Shown: in pieces, positions 1-6,126 of the stretch
Layout: every line of letters starts with the position of its first letter
How positions within the stretch are numbered: position 1 is the stretch's first letter
DNA from: Candidatus Onthocola stercoravium
GTDB taxonomy: Bacteria; Bacillota_I; Bacilli_A; RF39; UBA660
Direction: 5' to 3'
Length of the DNA stretch: 16,392 nt
Assembly: GCA_018711775.1 (NCBI GenBank)
Contig: DVHV01000067.1
Coordinates: forward strand, 1 to 16,392
Translations under genes and position numbers: made by a program
Notes under the pieces: model-generated
Databases searched by the model: none
The model's input: the letters and a program-made list of their open reading frames with translations, nothing else
Told to the model about the DNA's origin: nothing

Positions 1-35
1 AGTAGTGTGTAAATATTTAAATATTCAAATATAAA

Positions 36-63
36 TGATATAATGTCAATAACTGATATAATG
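36..63 (+). promoter_or_regulatory. Two tandem extended -10 promoter elements
   Basis: The ten bases TGATATAATG occur twice, at 36-45 and 54-63, exactly 18 bp apart. Each copy is a perfect extended -10 element (TG, one base, TATAAT at 39-44 and 57-62). No good -35 hexamer lies 17 bp upstream of either, which extended -10 promoters tolerate. They precede the gene starting at 106 by about 45-60 bp. The exact repetition could mean two start sites, or a direct-repeat operator covering the promoter; the sequence alone does not decide. Confidence 0.6.
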
Positions 64-105
64 GTTCTTAAAAACCAAAAATTTTGAAATGGAAAGGATT
101 GTCTT

Positions 106-1524
106 ATGAAAGAGTTATTTGACCTAAATATTGAAAAAGTTTTGGAACATTGGGAAGTTAAACATGCTATACGAGAAGTTATTGCTAACGCATTAGATGA
201 ACAGCAATTAACAAATACAAGAGATATTGAAATTTATAAAAGAGAGAATTCATGGATAGTTAGAGATTATGGTCGAGGATTACAAAGCATTCATTTTACA
301 CAAAATGAAAATAAAGAGAAACTAGAAAATCCTAATCTTATTGGAAAATTTGGAGTTGGTTTAAAAGATGCATTAGCAGTATTTTATAGAAAAAACATTG
401 AGGTTATTATAAACTCTAGATATGCACACATAACTACCCAAATGGCAAATAAAGAGGGATTTAATATTCAAACATTACATGCTGTTTTTTCTCCTTCTAT
501 TGATCCACAAATGATAGGTACCGAATTTATTATTAAAGGAGTAAATGATCAAGATATAGAAGATGCAAAAGCGATGTTTCTTAAATTTGCTAAATATAAT
601 ATACCATTGGAAACTACTAAATATGGGGAAGTATACAAGAAATCAAATGATATTGCAAATATTTATATAAATGGTGTTCTTGTTGCAAATGAGGAAAATT
701 TTATGTTTTCGTACAATATTACAAATATTTCTGCTCAAATTAAAAAATCCTTAAATAGGGAAAGATCTAATGTTGGAAGAACCGCATATGCTGATAGTAT
801 AAAAAATATTTTGAAAAATTGTGAATCAAAAGAAGTTTTATTAACTTTAGTAGAAGACATTGATAATATAATGCGAGGAACTAATAAAGATGAGTCTGGT
901 TGGGTTGATGTTGCATCATATGCAGTAAAGACTCTAAATAAAACTAATGAAGTTGTATTCATGACTCCGTTACAAAGATCAGAGCTAACAAATGAACAAG
1001 TTGAAATTCTCCAACAAAGTGGGAAAAAATTAGTTTTAATTCCCGATAGTGTATATGGAAAAGTTTCCGATAGTATTAGTACATTTGATGATGTGTATAT
1101 CGAATATGAAAATAGTTTTGAATATGATTTTGTTGAATATAAACAATTAACATCTAAAGAAAAAGAAGTATATGATATTCAAAACATTGTATTTGATTTT
1201 TTGCAAGACAATATAAGTGATTTTAATTTTAAAAAAATACCAGTAAAAATTTCCCAAACTATTCGAGTTGATAATTTTGGAAATGTTACACAAGGTCTGT
1301 ATGATCCAAGAAAAAACATTATAATAATAAAAAGAAGTGTACTATCTTCAAAAATAAGTTTTTTAGGTATCCTTACACATGAAATTGTTCACTATGCCAC
1401 TGGTTATAGTGATAGTAGTCGTGATTTTGAAAATGTACTAACAAATTTAATAGGCATTTTATTTAATGCATACATTAATAATAAGAAAACTAAAAATATA
1501 TTCTCTTTATTTAAAAAATATTAA
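106..1524 (+). CDS. GHKL ATPase fused to HExxH metallopeptidase-like domain
   Basis: The N-terminal part (about residues 15-100) has the Bergerat-fold ATP site of the Hsp90/MutL/histidine-kinase superfamily: an N-box with E24, N28 and D31, a DxGxG motif (D54-G58), and GKFGVGLK at 80-87. The middle (about 180-320) probably holds the transducer-like and linker regions. The C-terminus carries HEIVH (425-429) followed by TGYSDSSRDFENVL, where E442 is a plausible third zinc ligand as in gluzincin-type peptidases. ATP-driven movement could therefore be coupled to proteolysis or zinc binding; that coupling is inference. There is no signal peptide or membrane segment, so it should be cytosolic. The start is supported by AAAGGA at 93-98, 7 bases upstream of ATG. 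The gene faces a zinc-ribbon gene across a 34-bp gap. The substrate is unknown. The isolated position beside transporter debris suggests an accessory gene, possibly defence-related. Confidence 0.8.
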   Translation: MKELFDLNIEKVLEHWEVKHAIREVIANALDEQQLTNTRDIEIYKRENSWIVRDYGRGLQSIHFTQNENKEKLENPNLIGKFGVGLKDALAVFYRKNIEVIINSRYAHITTQMANKEGFNIQTLHAVFSPSIDPQMIGTEFIIKGVNDQDIEDAKAMFLKFAKYNIPLETTKYGEVYKKSNDIANIYINGVLVANEENFMFSYNITNISAQIKKSLNRERSNVGRTAYADSIKNILKNCESKEVLLTLVEDIDNIMRGTNKDESGWVDVASYAVKTLNKTNEVVFMTPLQRSELTNEQVEILQQSGKKLVLIPDSVYGKVSDSISTFDDVYIEYENSFEYDFVEYKQLTSKEKEVYDIQNIVFDFLQDNISDFNFKKIPVKISQTIRVDNFGNVTQGLYDPRKNIIIIKRSVLSSKISFLGILTHEIVHYATGYSDSSRDFENVLTNLIGILFNAYINNKKTKNIFSLFKKY

Positions 1525-1558
1525 ATATGTCATTATTTGAACAAACATATGGTAAACA

Positions 1559-2170
1559 TTAGTCTAATTTAATAATGAATTTCTTTAATATCATACCTAT
1601 AAACACATCCCAATTATCAGGAAAACTATCGCAACCACTCTTACAATCAGTTATGCCATTATAATATTCTAACTTTAATATCCATTTAATATTATTAAAA
1701 TTTTTCCAATTACCATAATGACCTGCCCATAAATTAACTTTGTTATTCTTTATAGCAGATAATAACTCATAAACAACAGAATCATCAATCATTTCCTCTT
1801 TAACTAATATATAATTTTTTATAAAAAAGTAAGTTGGTTCATTATATAGATCAAATATATACTTTTTTCTACTTGTTTTAGTTTCAATAACTAATGTAAC
1901 TTTTCTTATATCAACAGTTGCTAGATTTCTTATGGAGCAAAACTTTTTATCACAATCAACACAATATCTATTATCCAATTTAGCATATTTTATTTTTTCC
2001 CCATCAAAGTCATATTTTTCAAATCTAACCTTAGGCATAAATATAGTACCTTCTTTTAAGTATTTACTATAATCAATTTTTTTATTTTTCTTTTTATTAA
2101 CACCTCTATAAGCATAAGATATCTTTAAAACATTTCTACCATTACAATATGGGCAATTAATTTCTGCCAT
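1559..2170 (-). CDS. Zinc-ribbon protein of unknown function
   Basis: This 203-residue protein is not assigned to a named family. Two CxxC knuckles, C6-C9 (CPYC) and C70-C73 (CVDC), form a likely zinc ribbon interrupted by a roughly 60-residue lysine-rich insert. Residues about 85-125 look like beta strands (IRKVTLVIETKTS). The C-terminal segment around 161-192 has an aromatic strand (IKWILKLEYYNG) and then a DSFPDNW motif, a pattern I associate with small Bacillota zinc-ribbon proteins. There is no signal peptide, so it should be cytosolic. It converges with the GHKL/HExxH gene, and no convincing terminator lies in the 34-bp gap. Its ribosome binding site is weak (AGAAAG on the minus strand). 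A TATACT hexamer at 2208-2203 (minus) could be its -10. Nucleic-acid or protein binding is plausible for a zinc ribbon but not shown. Confidence 0.7.
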   Translation of the reverse strand: MAEINCPYCNGRNVLKISYAYRGVNKKKNKKIDYSKYLKEGTIFMPKVRFEKYDFDGEKIKYAKLDNRYCVDCDKKFCSIRNLATVDIRKVTLVIETKTSRKKYIFDLYNEPTYFFIKNYILVKEEMIDDSVVYELLSAIKNNKVNLWAGHYGNWKNFNNIKWILKLEYYNGITDCKSGCDSFPDNWDVFIGMILKKFIIKLD

Positions 2171-2235
2171 ATTTATACACTACTTTCTGCAATCATTATT
2201 TAAGTATAGTGTGCTTATTTTCTCCCCATACCTAG

Positions 2236-2421
2236 GATAGCGGAGTAATTATGGGAGAATTCTTAGTCAGTAAAGAAGGTATTGGATATTTAATTATATA
2301 TGGAACTCAAGTATTTAATTTAAGTTTAGTTATGGCAGGAATCTTAATATTAGTTATAATTTCTTATATACTCTATAAAATAATTATCTTTATCGAAAGT
2401 AAATTGATTAAAAAATTCTAG
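2236..2421 (+). pseudogene. C-terminal remnant of an ABC-transporter permease
   Basis: The frame running from just after an in-frame TAG (2233-2235) to TAG at 2419-2421 encodes DSGVIMGEFLVSK, then GIGYLIIYGTQVF, then a hydrophobic span (about LSLVMAGILILVIISYILYK) and a basic tail. This matches the end of SsuC/TauC-type permeases, where GVIVGEF-x-GLGYLI precedes the last membrane helix. The similarity starts upstream of the only ATG (2251), and the remaining four or so helices are absent, so this is best read as a fragment left by deletion or by insertion of the DNA to its left. An alternative is a 56-residue small membrane protein starting at 2251, since GGAG lies 5 bases before that ATG. 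Its native terminator is still in place (2411-2442). Confidence 0.6.
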
Positions 2422-2442
2422 TGTTTAATTACTAGAATTTTT
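2411..2442 (+). terminator. Intrinsic terminator of the decayed permease gene
   Basis: A perfect 12-bp inverted repeat (AAAAATTCTAGT at 2411-2422 and its complement at 2431-2442) encloses an 8-base loop and ends in a T run. It overlaps the TAG stop of the permease remnant, a typical position for a Bacillota terminator. The stem is AU-rich, so its strength is uncertain. Confidence 0.65.
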
Positions 2443-2543
2443 GTTATACAATATTATTTTTATTATAAATATAACACAAATGATTTTCAGAAAATCCAGT
2501 TGCAAATTCATTTCAATTACATCCAACAAATTTAAATCTACGT

Positions 2544-2569
2544 TTTTTTAATTATATTTTTTAATTATC
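2544..2569. repeat. 13-bp tandem direct repeat, two copies
   Basis: TTTTTTAATTATA at 2544-2556 is followed directly by TTTTTTAATTATC at 2557-2569, differing only in the last base. It lies in the gene-free stretch and is probably simple replication slippage in AT-rich DNA. Confidence 0.7.
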
Positions 2570-2800
2570 TTAAAACAATTTTAGGTATTGTTATTTATCT
2601 AATTCTAATTTTCTAATACATATATTTAAAGGTTGTAAATTCGAGGCCTTTAAAATTTTCATTATGGATACTTCCTAAATAAACTATTACATCCTTATTC
2701 CTCATTCAAGTATGTATAGGAATTTTGGGTTCCTCTAGGATTTGCATATCTAACTAAATCAGTTAAATATCTAGTCAGTATTATTAATTGTTCTTTTCTA

Positions 2801-2842
2801 TGTAGGTTTGGCAAACATAAGTGACAAACCTACAGATTTTTT
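2801..2842 (+). terminator. Intrinsic terminator upstream of the 2922 operon
   Basis: A perfect 10-bp stem (TGTAGGTTTG at 2801-2810, complement at 2825-2834) has a 14-base loop and is followed by six T (2837-2842). The T run occurs only on the plus strand, so it ends a plus-strand transcript. No plus-strand gene lies between it and the previous terminator, which implies either a small RNA, a lost gene, or insulation of the promoter at 2865. Confidence 0.65.
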
Positions 2843-2864
2843 AGAAAATTAAATTTAATTAATA

Positions 2865-2893
2865 TTTACATTTTACTTTTTCTTTGTTATAAT
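2865..2893 (+). promoter_or_regulatory. Near-consensus sigma-A promoter of the 2922 operon
   Basis: TTTACA (2865-2870) and TATAAT (2888-2893) are separated by 17 bp. TG at 2885-2886 makes this an extended -10 as well. It lies about 30 bp before the ATG at 2922. This is one of the strongest promoters in the window and should drive the genes at 2922-5171 constitutively. No operator is evident. Confidence 0.8.
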
Positions 2894-2921
2894 TTATGAA
2901 GAATAAAGGGCGTGATTTAAA

Positions 2922-4190
2922 ATGAAGATGTTGTCAACTGAAGTAAGGACATTACTTGATAAATTATATAATCTTCGTGGTGAAGATAGTGTTATTCTAA
3001 CTAAAATGACTAAAGAAAGAGAAGATGCTATCGAAACTCAAGAAAGAACTAAAAACGAAAAAGAAGTCCTTATTAAGGAAATTGAAAATTTAACTGCAGA
3101 AGAAAAGACTTTAGCTGAAGAAGGCGAAAAATTAACGTCAGTTTTAAGTAGCATTAATAAAAATGATTTTGCTACGGTTTTAGATCGATTAAAAATAGAT
3201 TTTGATCCGGACGTTATAAATGAAAAAGTTAATAAAATGTTGCCAGATACAATTGCTAAAGTAGTGGCAGAAAACAAAAAGGCTTCTGAAAAATTAGAAA
3301 GTGTCGAAGCTGAGATGAACAATGCTATAACCAAGGTTGAAGAATTGGGTATTAGAAAAGATGAAGCATTAAGTAATCAAGCTAAGTTAAATGAATATTT
3401 TGATTTAGCTCTAGCAGGTAATATCAATATAACTCGTGATGAAATAACTTCTCTTTTAGAAAAATTTGACTTCACGGAAAATGAACAAAGAGAAGCCGCT
3501 AAAATATTGATGTTCCCAGAAGATGCTTTATATGAATATGATGCTTCGTACAAAAGCGGAGATAAAGCATCAGGAAAAACTATAACTGAAGTTTTAGTAG
3601 AAGCTAAAAAAGAATCAACTGCAGTACAACCTGAAGCAAAAGTTGAAGAAAGTGAATCTATTAGTGACCTAGAACCAATTAAAGCTAGTGCTGATAGCGA
3701 ACCAATATTAGAAGATATTTTTAATAAAGTAATTGAAGAAAATATACCAGTTGAACCAACGCCACAAGTTGAAAATTCATCTGCTCCAATATTTGCTGAT
3801 CCAACTCCAATAGTTGAAGATAAACAAAGTGAAAAAGAAAAACTATATGAAGTAATGCGTGAAAGTGGATTAGATCCAGAAGATTATAATGCAAAATCAA
3901 TTGAAAAATTATTAACAAATTATAATGCAGATACATTAAAGAATAATGTGGCGGAATTAAAAAATAAAAATATTGATTTAAAAATACTACGTGAAAATAT
4001 CGAAATTTTATATGATTTAGAATTAGCACAAAAAATTGATAAATTATTGGCTTTAGGTAAAGAAGCGAGAGACATAAGTCTCATGCCAAACGTTTTGGTT
4101 AAATATGACTTAAAGGGGTTAAATAATACAATTAATGTTTTACAAATTAGTGGGTTAGATCCTAAAAAAGTACCTCTAATGGCATATTAG
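2922..4190 (+). CDS. Cytosolic coiled-coil protein with C-terminal helical repeats
   Basis: I do not recognise this 422-residue protein. Residues about 20-170 are charged and heptad-like (many K/E with spaced leucines), consistent with a long coiled coil. A helical stretch rich in EF and EN pairs follows to about 215. Residues 215-305 form an acidic, proline-containing linker. From about 308 to the end there are three repeat-like units with L, I/V and L at regular spacing, including KIDKLLALGKEARDISLMP and a last unit ending GLDPKKVPLMAY. This spacing resembles mTERF-type helical repeats. There is no signal peptide or membrane span. It is the first gene of an operon with 4204-4887 and 4884-5171. 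AAAGGG at 2905-2910 is a slightly distant ribosome binding site; ATG at 2928 is an alternative start. A cytosolic scaffold or nucleic-acid-binding role is only a guess. Confidence 0.7.
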   Translation: MKMLSTEVRTLLDKLYNLRGEDSVILTKMTKEREDAIETQERTKNEKEVLIKEIENLTAEEKTLAEEGEKLTSVLSSINKNDFATVLDRLKIDFDPDVINEKVNKMLPDTIAKVVAENKKASEKLESVEAEMNNAITKVEELGIRKDEALSNQAKLNEYFDLALAGNINITRDEITSLLEKFDFTENEQREAAKILMFPEDALYEYDASYKSGDKASGKTITEVLVEAKKESTAVQPEAKVEESESISDLEPIKASADSEPILEDIFNKVIEENIPVEPTPQVENSSAPIFADPTPIVEDKQSEKEKLYEVMRESGLDPEDYNAKSIEKLLTNYNADTLKNNVAELKNKNIDLKILRENIEILYDLELAQKIDKLLALGKEARDISLMPNVLVKYDLKGLNNTINVLQISGLDPKKVPLMAY

Positions 4191-4203
4191 AAAGGATGAG
4201 ATT

Positions 4204-4887
4204 ATGGAACAAAAAGTAATTGATTTAACGAAAAGACTTGAAAAAAAATATAAAGACCAAGACAAAGAACAAACTTATAAGTTTAGTGCTTCGCTAGTTC
4301 TTGCCAATCCTGAGTCATTAGATGTTTTGGAAAAGCATAATGTTACAATAAAAAAGCCTTCACAAACCATAGTGCTTACTATTGAACCTCAAGAACTTGA
4401 AAGACAATTGAAACTAGCAGAAGAAATGGGATTTATTGCTGCATATCAACAAAATCCTCGTCATTTAACTCAACCAATAGAAATGGTTATAAAAAGAATG
4501 GCTAAATCTGATGCTGTTGGTGTAACTTATAAAAATGAAAAAGGAACGTATGCATCATTTATATTTAGTCAAAGGGCATTTGACTATGTAATGACTCAAG
4601 CAGAAAATGCCAAAGAACAAACTCCCAGTGAACCCCAAATAGAAGGCAATTTAAATCTTGAAGAAGCTAAAGAAGATGCTTTGCACGTTTTAGAAGCGTT
4701 TGCACTTGAAGATAAAAAAGAAGAAATTAATGAAAGAATAGATTCTATTGCTGATAAGGGGTTAAGCGAAAAAGAAATGTTAATTGAAGCATTTAAAATT
4801 ATAAATGGTGATGAAAACTTATTAATCAGCAAGATTGATGAAGTATTAGCCCAAAAAGAAGAAAAGAAAAGAGGGATAGTGGCATGA
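4204..4887 (+). CDS. Conserved-looking cytosolic protein of unknown function
   Basis: This 227-residue protein has no family I recognise. The first 130 residues look like a compact alpha/beta domain (YKFSASLVLANPESLDVL, then VTIKKPSQTIVLTIEP). Residues about 130-150 are a polar linker (EQTPSEPQ), and 150-225 are strongly helical and charged. It has no signal peptide or membrane span. It starts 13 bp after the preceding stop, with AAAGGATGA as ribosome binding site, and its TGA stop overlaps the next ATG (ATGA at 4884-4887). The tight coupling implies co-translation with its neighbours and probably a shared complex. TGA acting as stop here supports the standard genetic code. Confidence 0.65.
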   Translation: MEQKVIDLTKRLEKKYKDQDKEQTYKFSASLVLANPESLDVLEKHNVTIKKPSQTIVLTIEPQELERQLKLAEEMGFIAAYQQNPRHLTQPIEMVIKRMAKSDAVGVTYKNEKGTYASFIFSQRAFDYVMTQAENAKEQTPSEPQIEGNLNLEEAKEDALHVLEAFALEDKKEEINERIDSIADKGLSEKEMLIEAFKIINGDENLLISKIDEVLAQKEEKKRGIVA

Positions 4888-5171
4888 ATTTCCTAGAAAA
4901 ATATGGTTTTGTTAAAGAAGATATTGATGAATTTATGAATAATACTCCCAAAAAGATGATTGATGAGTTAGAAAAACATTCACAATTAGTAGAAACAAAT
5001 CTTCAATACTTAAAAAATTTAGGAACAGAAGTGTATAAAGAAATTTTTATAAATTATCCGGATATGTTTTTGTTAGATGCTAGTACTTTTGAAAATAGAT
5101 TTTCACAATATGAAGCAGACGAATTACTTAAAAGTCTAAATAACAATTTTAAAGTAGTTGAGTATTTGTAA
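4884..5171 (+). CDS. Small helical protein with mTERF-like repeat
   Basis: This 95-residue protein is predicted all-helical. Its central unit (about residues 35-68) reads LVETNLQYLKNLGTEVYKEI, then FINYPDMFLLDAS. That matches the spacing of mTERF repeats: a leucine-rich helix, LG, an I/V helix, then NYP and hydrophobic residues. The same pattern appears at the C-terminus of the first protein of the operon (from 2922), suggesting that the two proteins share a fold. Known mTERF proteins are mainly eukaryotic organellar nucleic-acid binders, so any homology needs a profile search. It is translationally coupled to the preceding gene by a 4-base overlap and ends in a shared terminator (5170-5201). 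Confidence 0.65.
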   Translation: MNFLEKYGFVKEDIDEFMNNTPKKMIDELEKHSQLVETNLQYLKNLGTEVYKEIFINYPDMFLLDASTFENRFSQYEADELLKSLNNNFKVVEYL

Positions 5172-5201
5172 AAGGAATAGTTCAAATTGGCTATTCCTTT
5201 T
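5170..5201. terminator. Bidirectional terminator shared by convergent genes
   Basis: A perfect 11-bp stem, AAAAGGAATAG at 5170-5180 and CTATTCCTTTT at 5191-5201, has a 10-base loop. A-tracts on one arm and T-tracts on the other let it work in both directions. It overlaps the TAA stop at 5169-5171 on the plus strand and the TAG stop at 5193-5191 on the minus strand, so the whole intergenic gap is 19 bp. Confidence 0.8.
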
Positions 5202-6009
5202 CTATTCTATATAAATTAATTGTAGGTTTATTAAATAATCGGAAATTAATATTATTATCAGTACCTAAACCAGATGAAACATATAGTTTTGTATTATTAA
5301 CTTGATATTCATGATCTAAGTATTTTTGGGCACCGTCTTTCTTTATAGCGCCACCAAAGAAAGGAATTCTTATTTGTCCTAATAAAGAGTGACCTGCTAA
5401 AACTAAATCAACATTGCTATTAGCAATAGTATCTATATTGTCCGGATTATGAGTTAATACTATATTATAAATCGTATCTAATTCATCTGATATATATAAA
5501 GCCTGTTCCAAATTTTGGGGATTAGTTAAACCAGTTAGTTTAATTGGAGTAACATCTTGATAAAAAATATAAGTTGATTGATCATCTAATAATAAAAATC
5601 CGCTATCATTAATTATTTCTTTATATAAAGCTAAATTAGCATTATCATTATCTCCGATTATAGCATATTTATACAAAGTACATTCTAAAGAAGAAAGATA
5701 AGTTTTTACTTGCGCAATTTCATCTTCACTAATATTATAATCATTAGCAATTAAGTCACCAGTAAAGATTATAATGTCTGGGCTTAATTCATTTATTCTG
5801 TTAACTATACTTTCCAAATCTTCAATGTTCTTAGTAGAGCCAAGCAAAACATCTGAAAATTGAACTATTTTAAAACCTTCAAATGAATCTGGTAAATCTG
5901 CAATGGATACTGCATCTTCGACGACTTTAAAACCACTAGTGTTGATAAATCGTGAATATACAAACATAGAGACAATTAGTATTATTAACACTAAGAAAAA
6001 TTTCTTCAT
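5191..6009 (-). CDS. Membrane-anchored degenerate metallophosphoesterase
   Basis: This 272-residue protein has an N-terminal membrane anchor (about residues 3-19) and a calcineurin-like phosphoesterase fold of the YkuE/YaeI type, likely facing outward. Motif positions are recognisable but altered. The expected DxH reads D53-V-L55, GD is kept at 84-85, the expected GNHD reads GDND (119-122), H187 in LTHNPD is kept, and the expected GHxH reads GHSL (206-209). Three histidines and one asparagine that normally bind the two metals are therefore replaced. Members of this family usually hydrolyse phosphodiesters or lipid-linked phosphates; this one may be inactive, use a single metal, or act in binding. 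The start is supported by TCCTCC (plus strand 6013-6018), a strong GGAGG on the coding strand. It is divergent from the surface-protein and pilus operon. Confidence 0.75.
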   Translation of the reverse strand: MKKFFLVLIILIVSMFVYSRFINTSGFKVVEDAVSIADLPDSFEGFKIVQFSDVLLGSTKNIEDLESIVNRINELSPDIIIFTGDLIANDYNISEDEIAQVKTYLSSLECTLYKYAIIGDNDNANLALYKEIINDSGFLLLDDQSTYIFYQDVTPIKLTGLTNPQNLEQALYISDELDTIYNIVLTHNPDNIDTIANSNVDLVLAGHSLLGQIRIPFFGGAIKKDGAQKYLDHEYQVNNTKLYVSSGLGTDNNINFRLFNKPTINLYRIEKE

Positions 6010-6040
6010 TAATCCTCCAATTTTTTGATATCCTTAATAA

Positions 6041-6069
6041 ATAATATCACAAATACTATTTTGAGGCAA
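6041..6069 (-). promoter_or_regulatory. Promoter of the metallophosphoesterase-like gene
   Basis: On the minus strand TGATATTAT (plus 6049-6041) is an extended -10 with hexamer TATTAT. TTGCCT (plus 6069-6064) sits 17 bp upstream as a partial -35. It is back-to-back with the promoter of the operon at 6127, leaving only 7 bp between the two -35 elements, so the two could be co-regulated. Confidence 0.55.
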
Positions 6070-6076
6070 TTTATAA

Positions 6077-6105
6077 TTGAAAAAAAAGCATATATATGTT
6101 AAACT
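6077..6105 (+). promoter_or_regulatory. Promoter of the surface-protein/Tad-like operon
   Basis: TTGAAA at 6077-6082 and TAAACT at 6100-6105 are separated by 17 bp. TG at 6097-6098 adds an extended -10. It lies about 20 bp before ATG 6127, with AGGTAGGTG (6113-6121) as ribosome binding site, so the leader would be short. No terminator is visible downstream before 15180, so this promoter probably reads through the whole cluster. Confidence 0.6.
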
Positions 6106-6126
6106 AAATCATAGGTAGGTGTCGAA

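Larger units (their letters stand above)
2443..2864. other. Gene-free stretch with hairpins and a short ORF
   Basis: No convincing gene is seen here. Contents: a palindrome GATTTTC-A-GAAAATC at 2482-2496; a 13-bp tandem repeat at 2544-2569; an 8-bp inverted repeat TTTAAAGG/CCTTTAAA at 2625-2632 and 2647-2654; a weaker AGGAA/TTCCT hairpin at 2718-2734; and a terminator at 2801-2842. On the minus strand a 39-codon frame (2695-2814, TTG start, no ribosome binding site) reads as plausible protein, ending in TQNSYTYLNEE. It could be the tail of a decayed gene. The hairpins followed by a plus-strand terminator could instead be a small RNA. I recognise no riboswitch, T-box, tmRNA, 6S or SRP signature. 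Confidence 0.45.

Noticed and set aside
2443..2600. CRISPR array or insertion-sequence ends in AT-rich spacer DNA
   Set aside because: There are no regularly spaced repeats, no transposase frame and no paired terminal inverted repeats; only a two-copy 13-bp repeat and one short palindrome.
2622..2842. T-box, riboswitch, tmRNA, 6S or SRP RNA in the gene-free stretch
   Set aside because: None of the conserved sequence blocks of these RNAs could be found on either strand; only generic hairpins are present.
3721..4029. Minus-strand frame of 102 codons inside the 422-residue gene
   Set aside because: It is antisense to a well-supported gene, is rich in Leu/His/Tyr as expected from the complement of K/E/N codons, and has no ribosome binding site.
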